The translations under genes and the position numbers were made by a program. From DATAEG01 sp051001975 (lineage in GTDB: Bacteria > Actinomycetota > Actinomycetes > Mycobacteriales > Jatrophihabitantaceae), in NCBI GenBank assembly GCA_051001975.1, contig JBPCMU010000065.1, forward strand, positions 1 to 64,000: a stretch of 64,000 nucleotides of DNA, read 5' to 3'. Below, piece by piece: positions 18,065-25,925 of the stretch; the first letter of the stretch is position 1, and every line of letters starts with the position of its first letter. The notes under the pieces are model-generated. The model saw only the letters and a program-made list of their open reading frames with translations, had not been told where the DNA came from and did not search any database.

Positions 18065-18172
18065 GCCGGAGAACTTCCGGGCCATGCTGACGATCGCCTC
18101 GTAGCGCTGACGGCCGGCTTTGGCGCCGAGGACATACCCCACGGCGGCTCCGACCACGAACGACAACTTCAC
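17936..18172 (-). CDS. YtxH-like small membrane-anchored protein
   Basis: 78 residues. The N-terminus is one hydrophobic segment with the glycine pattern of YtxH-type proteins (MKLSFVVGAAVGYVLGAKAGRQ is the recognisable start), followed by a basic patch RQRYEAI and a helical, probably coiled-coil tail. Similar proteins are common in actinobacteria and are linked to stress, without defined function. The 3' half lies antisense to the end of the rhomboid frame. Confidence 0.8.
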   Translation of the reverse strand: MKLSFVVGAAVGYVLGAKAGRQRYEAIVSMARKFSGSQTVQSTAGVLQAQITDLTARVRGLTNQVDRPGGTNGRHGGF

Positions 18173-18285
18173 GCTGGACGCCTCCTCGGGGTGCGCTGAG
18201 CCATTAGCCTTTCACAGTTAGGGACGGCGGTGGCGATGGGATATCCTCGTCGAGCACATCGACCGGTGGCCGCGGCCACCGACGA

Positions 18286-18358
18286 TCCCCCATAGCTCAA
18301 TTGGCAGAGCATTCGACTGTTAATCGAAGGGTTTCTGGTTCGAGTCCAGATGGGGGAG
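18286..18358 (+). tRNA. tRNA-Asn (anticodon GTT)
   Basis: A complete cloverleaf: acceptor TCCCCCA with TGGGGGA, D-stem GCTC/GAGC, anticodon stem TTCGA/TCGAA with loop CTGTTAA, variable GGGTT, T-stem TCTGG/CCAGA with loop TTCGAGT, discriminator G. The 3' CCA is not fully encoded. Confidence 0.97.
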
Positions 18359-18374
18359 CAGCGCTATCCCCGCG

Positions 18375-18420
18375 TCGCCTGCCCGGTCCTCATCAGGACT
18401 GGACAGGCGATTAGCTTTTC
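18375..18420 (+). terminator. Intrinsic terminator of tRNA-Asn
   Basis: Long stem: TCGCCTG 18375-18381 pairs with CAGGCGA 18404-18410; inside, GTCCT/AGGAC closes a CATC tetraloop, with one mismatch and a G-T pair between. It is followed by TTAGCTTTTC, a T-rich tail that is rare in this GC-rich window. Confidence 0.75.
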
Positions 18421-18434
18421 GCGATATTGAGCGC

Positions 18435-19454
18435 GTGTCGCGCCGTGTAGAAGTCCCGACCGTGGAGACGGAGCTGGTCGGGGCGGCCGGGCTGGAGATC
18501 ACTCGCGAGGACATCCGTGATACGTACCGGACCATCGGGCCGTACCTGCGCCGCACGCCGGTGCTCGAGCTCGCGCCGAGGGAGCTGCTCGGGGAGCGGG
18601 CAGACGATTTCCACCTGGTACTCAAGCTCGAGCAGTTGCAGTGCGCCGGCTCGTTCAAGGCGCGGGGTGCGTTCGCGAACCTCCTCTCGCGGCGGGTGCC
18701 GTCCTGCGGAGTGGTCGCCGCGTCCGGCGGCAATCACGGTGTCGCAGTCGCCTACGCTGCCGACCGGCTCGGTGTGCCGGCCACGATCTTCGTTCCGAAG
18801 ATCTCGGCGCAGGCCAAGGTCGATGCCATCAGGGCGTCCGGCGCAGACTTCCGATTCGCCGGCGACCGGTATGCCGACGCGCTGGCGGCCGCCGAGGAAT
18901 GGGCTGCCGAATGCGGCGCACTGCAGGTGCATGCCTTCGACCAGCGAGAGACGATCCTCGGTCAAGGCAGTCTTGCGCTCGAGCTGGACGAGCAGGTTCC
19001 CGAGCTGGACACCGTGCTAGTCCCGGTCGGCGGCGGCGGCTTGATCGCCGGTATTGCTGCCTACTTCGCCGGCTCCGTACGTGTTGTCGGAGTCGAGCCA
19101 GCCGAATCCCCGACGCTCACCCGGGCTCGGCTGCACGGCACCCCTGCCGACGCGCCGGTCGGAGGCATCGCCGCCGATGCCTTGGCGCCCCGGCGGGTCG
19201 GCGAACTCGTCTTTCCGATTACCCAGGCGCATGTCGCGGAGGTGGTGCTCGTCGACGATGACGAGATTCCCCTTGCCCAGCAGGCGTTGTGGCGAGCGGC
19301 ACGGCTGATTGCCGAGCCGGCGGCAGCCGTGGGAATCGCGGCGCTGCGTGCCGGTGCGTACCGACCGGAGCCGGGCGAGCGAGTGGCTGTCGTCATCAGC
19401 GGGGCGAACACCCAACCGAGGGACGTCGGCGACGGGACCGGTGGCCAGACCTGA
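18435..19454 (+). CDS. Threonine/serine dehydratase-like PLP enzyme
   Basis: 339 residues of fold type II PLP family. The PLP lysine is K75 in SFKARGAF, the phosphate/cofactor loop is ASGGNHGVAVAYAA and the glycine-rich PVGGGGLIAGIA loop follows. Catabolic threonine ammonia-lyases of this short type make 2-oxobutyrate and ammonia; serine racemase or a related dehydratase is an alternative. No ACT regulatory domain is present. It begins 14 bp after the tRNA-Asn terminator, from GTG 18435 (a GTG at 18474 is another option). Confidence 0.88.
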   Translation: MSRRVEVPTVETELVGAAGLEITREDIRDTYRTIGPYLRRTPVLELAPRELLGERADDFHLVLKLEQLQCAGSFKARGAFANLLSRRVPSCGVVAASGGNHGVAVAYAADRLGVPATIFVPKISAQAKVDAIRASGADFRFAGDRYADALAAAEEWAAECGALQVHAFDQRETILGQGSLALELDEQVPELDTVLVPVGGGGLIAGIAAYFAGSVRVVGVEPAESPTLTRARLHGTPADAPVGGIAADALAPRRVGELVFPITQAHVAEVVLVDDDEIPLAQQALWRAARLIAEPAAAVGIAALRAGAYRPEPGERVAVVISGANTQPRDVGDGTGGQT

Positions 19455-19547
19455 CCGATCGGACAGGTCCGATCGGCGCGGCCGGAGGAATGTGCGACGC
19501 TCGCAGGGTGACTCGCGAACTCGGGCGTCGCTGGGCCGTCAATGGCT

Positions 19548-20152
19548 GATGCCGACTAGGTGCTCGGGTGGAGAGCTGGGCGAGATCTTCAGCCAGCCGC
19601 AGGCCGAGCAGATGCTCACCGCACAGACGCCACCCATCCCTGGGGTCGAGAGGATAGGTGGTCTGAACGGGATGGGGTTGGGCGACTTCGTGCGTACCGA
19701 AAACGACCGAACGACGTGGTTCGGCCACACAGGCGGCAACGAGGGTTACCGCTGCCATCTGCTGGTTGATCGTGACACCGGCGACGGCGCCGCGGTGATG
19801 ACCAACTCCGACGGCGGTGTCCGTCTGATCGCCGAGGTGTTCGACGCGCTCGCCGCTCACTCTGGGTGGGCTCGCTATCGCACCGATGCAGCCGGGCCTC
19901 GTGACCGGCGCGGCGCCGAACTCGACGAGTTCGCCGGCACATTCAAAGCTCCCCACCGGAGAACCACTCACCATCGCGCGTCAGGGACCTGCTCTGGCCG
20001 TGACTGTCGGCGAGGGCCCAGCGATCGAGTTCAACGTCGAAGGGTCAGCCGAACTCGTATCCGACGCGGTCGCGACCACCGTTCGGATCGAGGCCGACAG
20101 TGCAATCCTCCTCCAGAACGGCGGCGCGACCCGCTGCCCCAGAGTTGGCTGA
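19548..20152 (+). pseudogene. Beta-lactamase-family serine hydrolase remnant
   Basis: Only the C-terminal part survives. One frame gives GMGLGDFV, the HTG active-site triad in WFGHTGGNEGYRC and VMTNSDGG. After about 19930 the homology moves to another frame (KLPTGEPLTIARQGPALAVT, later LLQNGGATRCPRVG) and stops at 20152. The N-terminal domain with the SxxK serine is missing, so the product cannot be an active beta-lactamase, esterase or DD-peptidase relative. Confidence 0.7.
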
Positions 20153-20208
20153 CTGCCTCTCCTGCGCACCGTTCGACGGGCTAAGAGACGCGCAGATCGA
20201 CCGGAGAC

Positions 20209-21009
20209 TCAGCCGGCGGCGTTGCTGAATGCCGGGAGGTATCCGCCGGACTGACCGTCCGCCGTGGGGTGATAGCTCTCGGTGATGTCGGTGACGTTCA
20301 GAGAATGCAGCCATTTGTCGCCGCTGCACAACTGGTGGTGCACAAAGCCGGATCGCACGTCGGCGAACGCGAAGCCGTGCCGGGCTGCGGCCTGCGAGAT
20401 GATCGAGTCGGCCATGTCGATGCCCTCGTCGATCTTCGCTCGGGAATCCCCACTCAACCCAACGCAGTACCAGACGCCGAGCTGGTAGAAGTCGGGGTAG
20501 CCCAGTACGACCACCCGTGCGTTCGGGGCGTTGGACGAGATCGCGTCGTACGCGGCATCGAGCTTGCCGGGCAACACTGTTTGCGCCTTGTTCTCGGCGC
20601 CCTGCACGGCCGCGATGCAGTCGTCTTCGCCGTCGACGACGCAGGTTTCCATGATGTTGGAGAACCCGACGTCGTTGCCGCCGATCGTGATGCTGACCAG
20701 CGACGTGGCGCTACTCAGCGCTGAAACCTGACCGTCGATGACGTCGTCGGTCGTTGCGCCGGAACACGCCACTGACGAGTAAGACGCCGGCGAGTGGCTG
20801 TCCGCCCAGACCGCCGAGTACGCGTTCGGGCTGCGATCGCAACTGCCGCTGGAACTGATGTAGTCCCCGGCGCCGACACCGGAGGAGTAGGAATCGCCGA
20901 GCGCCACGTAGTTGTCGCCCGCGGCGAACGCGGGGACGGCGAGGGCCAGCACGGCGATCAGGCTGGCGAAGGCGCTCAGGACCAGGGTGACCAAACGGGA
21001 TTTCCGCAT
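20209..21009 (-). CDS. Secreted SGNH/GDSL hydrolase (lipase-like)
   Basis: 266 residues resembling Streptomyces-type extracellular SGNH lipases. An N-terminal signal peptide (MRKSR, a hydrophobic core, then AFA-AG with likely cleavage after residue 29) directs export. Block I is GDSYSSG with nucleophile S40, block III is GGND, and block V gives the catalytic H247 in SYHPTADGQ. Several cysteines suggest disulfides. The ATG follows an AGGAG site. It converges on the beta-lactamase remnant, and a perfect 14-bp palindrome lies just upstream in its leader. Confidence 0.93.
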   Translation of the reverse strand: MRKSRLVTLVLSAFASLIAVLALAVPAFAAGDNYVALGDSYSSGVGAGDYISSSGSCDRSPNAYSAVWADSHSPASYSSVACSGATTDDVIDGQVSALSSATSLVSITIGGNDVGFSNIMETCVVDGEDDCIAAVQGAENKAQTVLPGKLDAAYDAISSNAPNARVVVLGYPDFYQLGVWYCVGLSGDSRAKIDEGIDMADSIISQAAARHGFAFADVRSGFVHHQLCSGDKWLHSLNVTDITESYHPTADGQSGGYLPAFSNAAG

Positions 21010-21038
21010 TGCATTTCGCTCCTGTCATGGGGGGATGA

Positions 21039-21052
21039 CTACTCATGAGTAG
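21039..21052. promoter_or_regulatory. Perfect palindrome in the lipase leader
   Basis: CTACTCATGAGTAG is a perfect 14-bp palindrome 30 bp upstream of the lipase ATG. It could be an operator over the promoter or leader. No cognate regulator is evident beside it. Confidence 0.4.
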
Positions 21053-21142
21053 CACCATGAGCCTCTGAGCGAAAGGGGACTGCGGACAACGGAATTGATC
21101 TCCCGATCGCCTCCGCGGGTGCGGGTTCGAAATATCGGCTTT

Positions 21143-21224
21143 GTCGAGCGGGAGGTTTTCGTCTAGACACGCCGACGAGCTTGACCGAAAGCTCCCGCTC
21201 GACCGCAACAACCTCCCGCTCGAC
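21143..21224. repeat. Inverted and direct repeats around GTCGAGCGGGAGG
   Basis: The 400-bp gap between the lipase and the MMPL fragment (21010-21413) holds no intact gene. It contains a 15-bp inverted repeat, GTCGAGCGGGAGGTT at 21143-21157 and its complement at 21210-21224. A third copy of the core, CTCCCGCTCGACC, lies at 21192-21204. The RNA form would fold into two alternative hairpins. The function is unknown. Confidence 0.55.
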
Positions 21225-21413
21225 CAAGGCGACTGGCGACACGGTGATGCCGGTGCTCTCGATGCGTCGCTGTCGATATGCACGGTCGGCCGTACCACTG
21301 GGGTGGCGACAGGTACACCCCGGATTGGCTGCCTGGACCTACTGTTTCGAGCTCTTCGCTGCGCCAACGTGAAGACCGTAAGAGGACGAGACTTCACAGG
21401 AGGGCAGGGACCG

Positions 21414-21589
21414 TGCAGAAACAAGGCGCGGCCGTACAGCGGTCAGCAACGGCACGAGTGGCACGGTGGAGCGCGCAGCACCCGTGGCGGGCGATCGTGG
21501 TGTGGGTGCTTTTCGTGGGTGTGTGCGTCGCCGGTGGGCAGATCGCCGGGACAAAGAAGGGCGGGCTAACTGGTGGCCGTCCAAGCTGA
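21414..21589 (+). pseudogene. MMPL/RND transporter, 5' fragment
   Basis: The GTG at 21414 has a strong AGGAGGGCAGGG ribosome site. The first 50 residues match the start of MMPL-type lipid or drug exporters: RSATARVARWSAQHPWRAIV, one transmembrane helix, then GTKKG. The frame then stops after 58 codons, while real MMPL proteins exceed 700 residues. The rest is absent downstream, so this is the stump of a deleted gene. Confidence 0.7.
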
Positions 21590-21683
21590 GCCGGCGCAGT
21601 CGGGATCGGACCGTGCCGCGAGAACCGGAAGATGGTCTACTTTCAGCACCACGAGAACTAGTCCCGCAGGTGTGAGGCACGGT

Positions 21684-21727
21684 CATCGACCCGCCCACGC
21701 CTCTGGGAAGAGGGGGGCGGGTCGATG
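21684..21727 (+). promoter_or_regulatory. Hairpin enclosing the ribosome site and ATG of the GAF-ANTAR gene
   Basis: A perfect 13-bp inverted repeat pairs 21684-21696 with 21715-21727. The inner CCTCT/AGAGG stem (21700-21704, 21709-21713) closes a GGGA loop, a GNRA-type tetraloop. The right arm includes the GAGGGGGG ribosome site and the ATG at 21725. Translation would be blocked unless the stem is opened. Confidence 0.6.
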
Positions 21728-22429
21728 GCTGACCAGGAGACGCGGCGGGAGTTCGCACCGCTGTTCGAAGAGCTTGCCGCGCAGTTGCGATCCGGCGCGG
21801 AAGAGGACGACATCTACCAGGCGATCGCCGAGTGGTCGGTCCGACTGGTTCCCGGTTGCGACCACGCAAGTGTCTCCCTCCTTCGCGGCGACCGGTTCTT
21901 GACGCTCGGCGCTTCGGACGAGGTCGCTCGGAGGGTCGACGACATCGAACGAGAGGTCAACGACGGGCCATGTCTGGACGCGGTCCGCGAGGAGCGGGTC
22001 CAGCACGACGCCGATATCAGCCGGGATCCGACCTGGCCGGAGCTTGCGAAGCGGGCCCTCGATGAGACGCCGGTGCGAAGCATGCTGGCCTTCCGGCTCA
22101 TCCATGAGGACGTCAAGGGCGGCGCGCTCAATGTGTTCGCCGACGCAGTCGACGCGCTGGATGACGAGTCGATCGAGCAGGGCGCGATCCTTGCGGCGTT
22201 CGCGTCGATCGCCTTCGCGATGGCCCAGGACCGGCATCGTGCGGCGAACCTCGAGCAGGCGTTGGACAGCAACCGCGAGATCGGTAAGGCGATAGGGCTG
22301 CTGATGGCGGCGCACAACGTCTCGAGCGAGCAGGCTTTGGAGATGCTCAAGCACGGGTCGCAGAACATGAACCGCAAGCTGCGCGATCTGGCCGCGGAGA
22401 TCGTCGCTCGCGGCGAGCCGACCGCCTGA
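21725..22429 (+). CDS. GAF-ANTAR regulatory protein
   Basis: 234 residues. A GAF sensor domain covers about 25-155 (VPGCDHASVSLLRGD, later VNDGPCLDAVREE and SMLAFRL). A C-terminal ANTAR RNA-binding domain covers about 175-230 (NREIGKAIGLLMAAHNVSSE, then A-L-x-x-L-K). ANTAR proteins bind nascent RNA hairpins and prevent termination. GAF-ANTAR proteins are typical of actinobacteria and may sense redox or light/nucleotide signals. Its own start codon lies inside a strong hairpin, which suggests translational or auto-regulation. Confidence 0.92.
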   Translation: MADQETRREFAPLFEELAAQLRSGAEEDDIYQAIAEWSVRLVPGCDHASVSLLRGDRFLTLGASDEVARRVDDIEREVNDGPCLDAVREERVQHDADISRDPTWPELAKRALDETPVRSMLAFRLIHEDVKGGALNVFADAVDALDDESIEQGAILAAFASIAFAMAQDRHRAANLEQALDSNREIGKAIGLLMAAHNVSSEQALEMLKHGSQNMNRKLRDLAAEIVARGEPTA

Positions 22430-22548
22430 GCATCTCGACGGGGTACGACGACGGCAACTGGCCGGTCGGGAATCCCACGGACGGTCGGCGGCGTTGCAGT
22501 GTCGGCGGAGTCATCCGTCGAAGCGTTCGCCGAACTGAGGAGAACTTC

Positions 22549-22833
22549 ATGGCTACCGCCACCTGGAACGGCACCGTCATCGCGCAGAGCGACGACACCG
22601 TGATCGTCGAGGGAAATCACTACTTCCCCAGGGCGTCGGTGCGCGCCGACGTGCTGCGCGACTCCGACACGCAGTCGGTCTGCCCATGGAAGGGCACCGC
22701 GTCCTACCACTCGGTCGAACTCGACGGCGAGACCAACCCCGACGCCGCCTGGTACTACCCGGCGCCGAAGGATGCTGCCGCGGAGATCAAAGACCGCATT
22801 GCGTTCTGGCACGGCGTCGAAGTCAGCGACTGA
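22549..22833 (+). CDS. DUF427 domain protein
   Basis: 94 residues, the complete small DUF427 beta-barrel: TWNGTVIAQSDDTVIVEGNHYFP, then CPWKGTASYHSV and a final WYYPAPK motif. DUF427 proteins are widespread, of unknown function, and similar to SufE-independent small enzymes of nucleotide-like fold only by speculation. A GGAG site precedes the ATG. It lies 24 bp upstream of the broken molybdopterin oxidase. Confidence 0.9.
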   Translation: MATATWNGTVIAQSDDTVIVEGNHYFPRASVRADVLRDSDTQSVCPWKGTASYHSVELDGETNPDAAWYYPAPKDAAAEIKDRIAFWHGVEVSD

Positions 22834-22856
22834 CCGACCGCGAGGAGGCAACCGCC

Positions 22857-23455
22857 ATGGCCGTCGTCTCCAGGGGCTTTGGTGGCCGGAGACGGAGCGC
22901 CGAGGTCGAACTACCACCCGGGCAGTACCTGACCGAGGACTTTCCGGTCCTTTCGACCAGCCGACGCCGCGCATCGGGCACGATCGGTGGAGCTTCACGA
23001 TCAGCACCGAGGTGGGTGAGCGGCGAAGCTGGTCGTGGACGGATCCGGCCGCACTGCCCGCCGAGGACATCAGTGTCGATCTGCACTGCGTGACCCGTTG
23101 GTCGAAGCTGGGCACGCACTGGCGCGGAGTCTCGCTGGACACCATTTTGGAGGACGTCGACACCGCTGCCGGCTTCGCGATGGTGCACAGCTACGGCGGC
23201 TACACGACGAACCTGCCCGTGCCGGATCTACTCGACGGGCAGGCGTGGATCGCCACGACGTGTGACGGCGAGGATCTCGACTCCGAACACGGCGGCCCGG
23301 CTCGTTTGCTGGTGCCGCACCTCTACCTCTCGAAGAGCGCGAAGTGGGTCAGCGGGATCACGCTGTCCGACGAGGAGGACCTTGGATTCTGGGAGAGCGT
23401 GGGATACCACGCATACGGTGACCCGTGGCGTGAAGAGCGGTACTCCGACGCGTGA
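22857..23455 (+). pseudogene. Sulfite-oxidase-like molybdopterin protein, frameshifted
   Basis: A GAGGAGG site precedes the ATG, and the first 33 residues are family-like (GQYLTEDFPVLS). The homology then jumps to the -1 frame (PTPRIGHDRWSF, VDLHCVTRWSKLGTHW with the molybdenum-ligand cysteine, later SAKWVSGI) and runs to the stop at 23455. One missing base near 22950-22965 explains it. The coupled downstream partners are intact, so this is a recent loss or a sequence error. The intact enzyme would be a cytoplasmic oxidoreductase fed by the adjacent flavoprotein. Confidence 0.8.
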
Positions 23456-24159
23456 GCTGGCGACTCGGCGTTGTTGCCGCGGTTCGTGACGAATCGGCGA
23501 CAGCGCGGACAATCTCTCTGCAGGTGGCGGAGTTCCCCGCACACCTGGCGGGCCAGCACATCGACGTACGGCTTACCGCGGAGGACGGCTACAGCGCGGT
23601 GCGGTCGTATTCCATCGCCTCACCGGCTGGAGTGGGCGACCGATTGATCGAGATCACGATCGAGCGGGTGCCTGACGGTGAGGTGTCGTCCGATCTCGCC
23701 GGGGAGGTGACCCCCGGCGATCAACTCGAGGTGCGCGGCCCGGTCGGCGGATGGTTCGTCTGGCGGCCGGCGCAACCCGATCCGGTGCAACTGGTCGCGG
23801 GTGGTTCCGGAATCGTCCCGTTGATGTCGATGGTGCGTACCCATGCCGCGGCGTCTACCGATGCGCCGATGCGCGCGTTGTACTCCACACGATCACCGGC
23901 CTCGCTGATCTATCGGGGGGAACTTGCCGGCGTCGATGTCGTATATACGCGTGGTGTCCCGGACGGATGGCCAACTGGGCCACACCGGATCGGCGCTGCG
24001 GATCTGGCCGCGGTCACGATTACGCCCGAGCTGGCACCTACCTGCTACATCTGCGGACCGACGCCCTTTGTCGAAACTGCCGCGGAGCTCTTCTTGGCAG
24101 CGGGCCATCCGGCGGCCAAGATCAGGACGGAGCGATTCGGCGCTGGGGGTGGCGGATGA
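23452..24159 (+). CDS. Ferredoxin reductase-like FAD/NAD(P) oxidoreductase
   Basis: 235 residues: an N-terminal FAD-binding barrel (RSYSIAS at about 46-52 binds the flavin) and an NAD(P) domain with AGGSGIVPLMSM and the CGPTPFVE end motif. There is no 2Fe-2S domain. The GTG overlaps the stop of the molybdopterin gene by 4 bp, and its own stop overlaps the DUF6510 start. Together they form a three-gene redox unit in which this protein would pass electrons between NAD(P)H and the molybdoenzyme. Confidence 0.9.
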   Translation: MSWRLGVVAAVRDESATARTISLQVAEFPAHLAGQHIDVRLTAEDGYSAVRSYSIASPAGVGDRLIEITIERVPDGEVSSDLAGEVTPGDQLEVRGPVGGWFVWRPAQPDPVQLVAGGSGIVPLMSMVRTHAAASTDAPMRALYSTRSPASLIYRGELAGVDVVYTRGVPDGWPTGPHRIGAADLAAVTITPELAPTCYICGPTPFVETAAELFLAAGHPAAKIRTERFGAGGGG

Positions 24160-24428
24160 CGCGAATGAATGGTCTGGACGGGAACGCGGCGGCCGCGCCG
24201 CTGCGGGAGATCTTTGCGGCGGATGTGACTTCTACCATCGGGCGGTGCGCCGGGTGCGGGCAGCGCGCCCACCTCGCCGAGGCGCAGATGTACGGAGGAG
24301 GTCCCGGGCTGGTGTTGCGCTGCTCGGCCTGCCAGCAGGTGCTCGCTCGACTCGTCCAGGACGGCTCCAGGACCTGGCTCGATCTGCAGGGGCTGCAGTA
24401 TCTGCGCTTCGAATCGTCCGGATACTGA
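24156..24428 (+). CDS. DUF6510-family zinc-ribbon protein
   Basis: 90 residues with a four-cysteine zinc ribbon, CAGCGQRAHLAE then RCSACQQVLARLV, and little else. Proteins of this kind accompany the sulfite-oxidase-like and ferredoxin-reductase-like pair in many actinobacteria; function is not known. The ATG overlaps the reductase stop (ATGA). It is shorter than the open frame, which extends upstream without family support. Confidence 0.8.
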   Translation: MTRMNGLDGNAAAAPLREIFAADVTSTIGRCAGCGQRAHLAEAQMYGGGPGLVLRCSACQQVLARLVQDGSRTWLDLQGLQYLRFESSGY

Positions 24429-24475
24429 GCGGCATCGAGGCTCATAGTGTCGGCATGGACCGCTAGTTTTCGGCC

Positions 24476-24847
24476 ATGAATTGGAAACTGGAGCTCATCC
24501 TCCTCGGCGTCACCGACGTCGACCGCGCCAAGGCCTTCTACGTCGATCAGGTCGGGTTCAACGCCGACTTCGACCAACAGGTCACCGACACGCTGCGCTT
24601 CGTGCAATTGACGCCGCCCGGTTCGGCTTGCTCGATCGCGTTCGGCACCGGCATCACCCCGATGGCGCCGGGTGCCCAACTCGGTCTGCAGGTGGTCGTC
24701 CCGGACGCTGCCGCGGCACGGCAGCACCTGATCGACAACGGCGTCGAGGCGACCGACGTGGACGAGCAGCCGTGGGGCAAGTTCGTCACCTTCGCTGACC
24801 CGGACGGCAACGCCTGGATCCTGCAGGAGCTCCCGCTACGGAGCTGA
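24476..24847 (+). CDS. VOC-superfamily protein (glyoxalase/bleomycin-resistance fold)
   Basis: 123 residues covering two beta-alpha-beta-beta-beta modules of a single VOC chain: LILLGVTDVDRAKAFYVD at the N-terminus and the TFADPDGNAWILQE end, which supplies a metal-binding glutamate. The substrate cannot be told; such proteins include glyoxalases, dioxygenases and resistance proteins. It is monocistronic, ending 66 bp before tRNA-Met. Confidence 0.88.
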   Translation: MNWKLELILLGVTDVDRAKAFYVDQVGFNADFDQQVTDTLRFVQLTPPGSACSIAFGTGITPMAPGAQLGLQVVVPDAAAARQHLIDNGVEATDVDEQPWGKFVTFADPDGNAWILQELPLRS

Positions 24848-24913
24848 TGGGTCTCGGTCGCGCGCAGGCCTCGCCGAGCGCGGCCCGCGCGTGGCTCGCT
24901 AACCTCTGCGGGC

Positions 24914-24987
24914 GGGGCGGTAGCTCAGCCGGTTAGAGCAGGGGACTCATAATCCCTGGGTCGTGGGTTCGAGTCCCACCCGCCCCA
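24914..24987 (+). tRNA. tRNA-Met (anticodon CAT)
   Basis: Cloverleaf: acceptor GGGGCGG with CCGCCCC, D-stem GCTC/GAGC, anticodon stem GGGGA/TCCCT with loop CTCATAA, T-stem GTGGG/CCCAC with loop TTCGAGT, discriminator A, no encoded CCA. Elongator methionine is the likely identity; a CAT tRNA modified to read isoleucine AUA cannot be excluded by eye. Confidence 0.95.
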
Positions 24988-25021
24988 CAGATGTAGTGTC
25001 GCGCCTGACGCTGGACATTGG

Positions 25022-25260
25022 TCACATCGGCATCCTCAGGCGATCTGAGCGGTACCAGCCTGGCGGGCAGCCGAAGCGCATGAGGATCCGGTTCATCACC
25101 TGTCGTCCCGTCGGCCGTTGCCGTCGATGAACGGGTGGATGCTCTCGAAACGGTTGTGGATCCCGGCGAGCGCCAACGGCAACTCGCGCGTGTTCGTCAA
25201 ACCACTTCGCCGCCTCGCCGATGAGTACTTGGGCAAAAGCTGCGGACGATCGAGTGTCGG
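25022..25260 (-). pseudogene. Fic-domain protein remnant
   Basis: C-terminal half of a Fic AMP-transferase-like protein just after tRNA-Met. Three pieces lie in two frames: EAAKWFDEHAR, then PLALAGIHNRFESIHPFIDGNGR with the full Fic signature (complement of 25112-25140), then VMNRILMRFGCPPGW in the first frame again. Two single-base shifts and a missing N-terminus rule out a working enzyme. Confidence 0.75.
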
Positions 25261-25372
25261 AAAACTGCCGCCCGCGCGGACGCAAGGCCCCTAAACGGGT
25301 TCTCACCCGCGATTGGGGCAGTAATACGACGCCGCAGGCCGCCCCAGCTCACAGACAGGTTTGGTTCTGGGA

Positions 25373-25729
25373 TCAGTCGAACGCGAGGATCAATGTGACT
25401 GTGCCTGCCGGGTCGGCTTGGAAGGTGCCGCTGCCCGTCACAGACTTGAGCTCGTTGGTTCCCGAGATCACGGTCAGCTGCGCGTCGGCCGATCCGGCCT
25501 CGAAGGTGCCGGCGTGCTGCAAGACGATGCTGCCATTCTTTCCGGCAATCGTGCCTTTGATGCGCTCCAGGCCGACGAAAACTGCGGTCTTGTCGGGTGC
25601 GTAGGCCGTGAGCCACTTGGTGGTGGACGTCGCATCGACGTCGCCGCTGTACTGCTTGGACACCAACGCCTCGGTGAGCTTGGCAACTCCGGTTGATTCA
25701 TCGAACGGATCCCCGCCTTGACGCGGCAC
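25373..25729 (-). CDS. DUF3224 domain protein
   Basis: 118 residues from GTG 25729, matching the DUF3224 beta-barrel: LVSKQYSGDVDATSTTKWL, then FVGLERIKGTIAGKNGSIVL and LQHAGTFEAG. Family function is not known. The frame is open to 25882, but the extra 51 residues are not family-like and probably not translated. The 196-bp region upstream holds nothing recognisable, so the promoter is undefined. Confidence 0.75.
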   Translation of the reverse strand: MPRQGGDPFDESTGVAKLTEALVSKQYSGDVDATSTTKWLTAYAPDKTAVFVGLERIKGTIAGKNGSIVLQHAGTFEAGSADAQLTVISGTNELKSVTGSGTFQADPAGTVTLILAFD

Positions 25730-25925
25730 CGGCTGGCCCAAAGGTCGAGCGGCGTCACTCCGACCGGCGGAGCGTTGTGTCGCCTGTGTGACTTCGGGGC
25801 CTGCCAGCGCACCGAAGGCGGCTGTCCTGCAGCCCAAGCCGCGGTCGAACGCGGAACCGTTGGTTGAGCGGCGCTGCCGCACCGAACCCCTCTGGCATCG
25901 ACCAGCCAGTACGTCGCTCCCAGCC

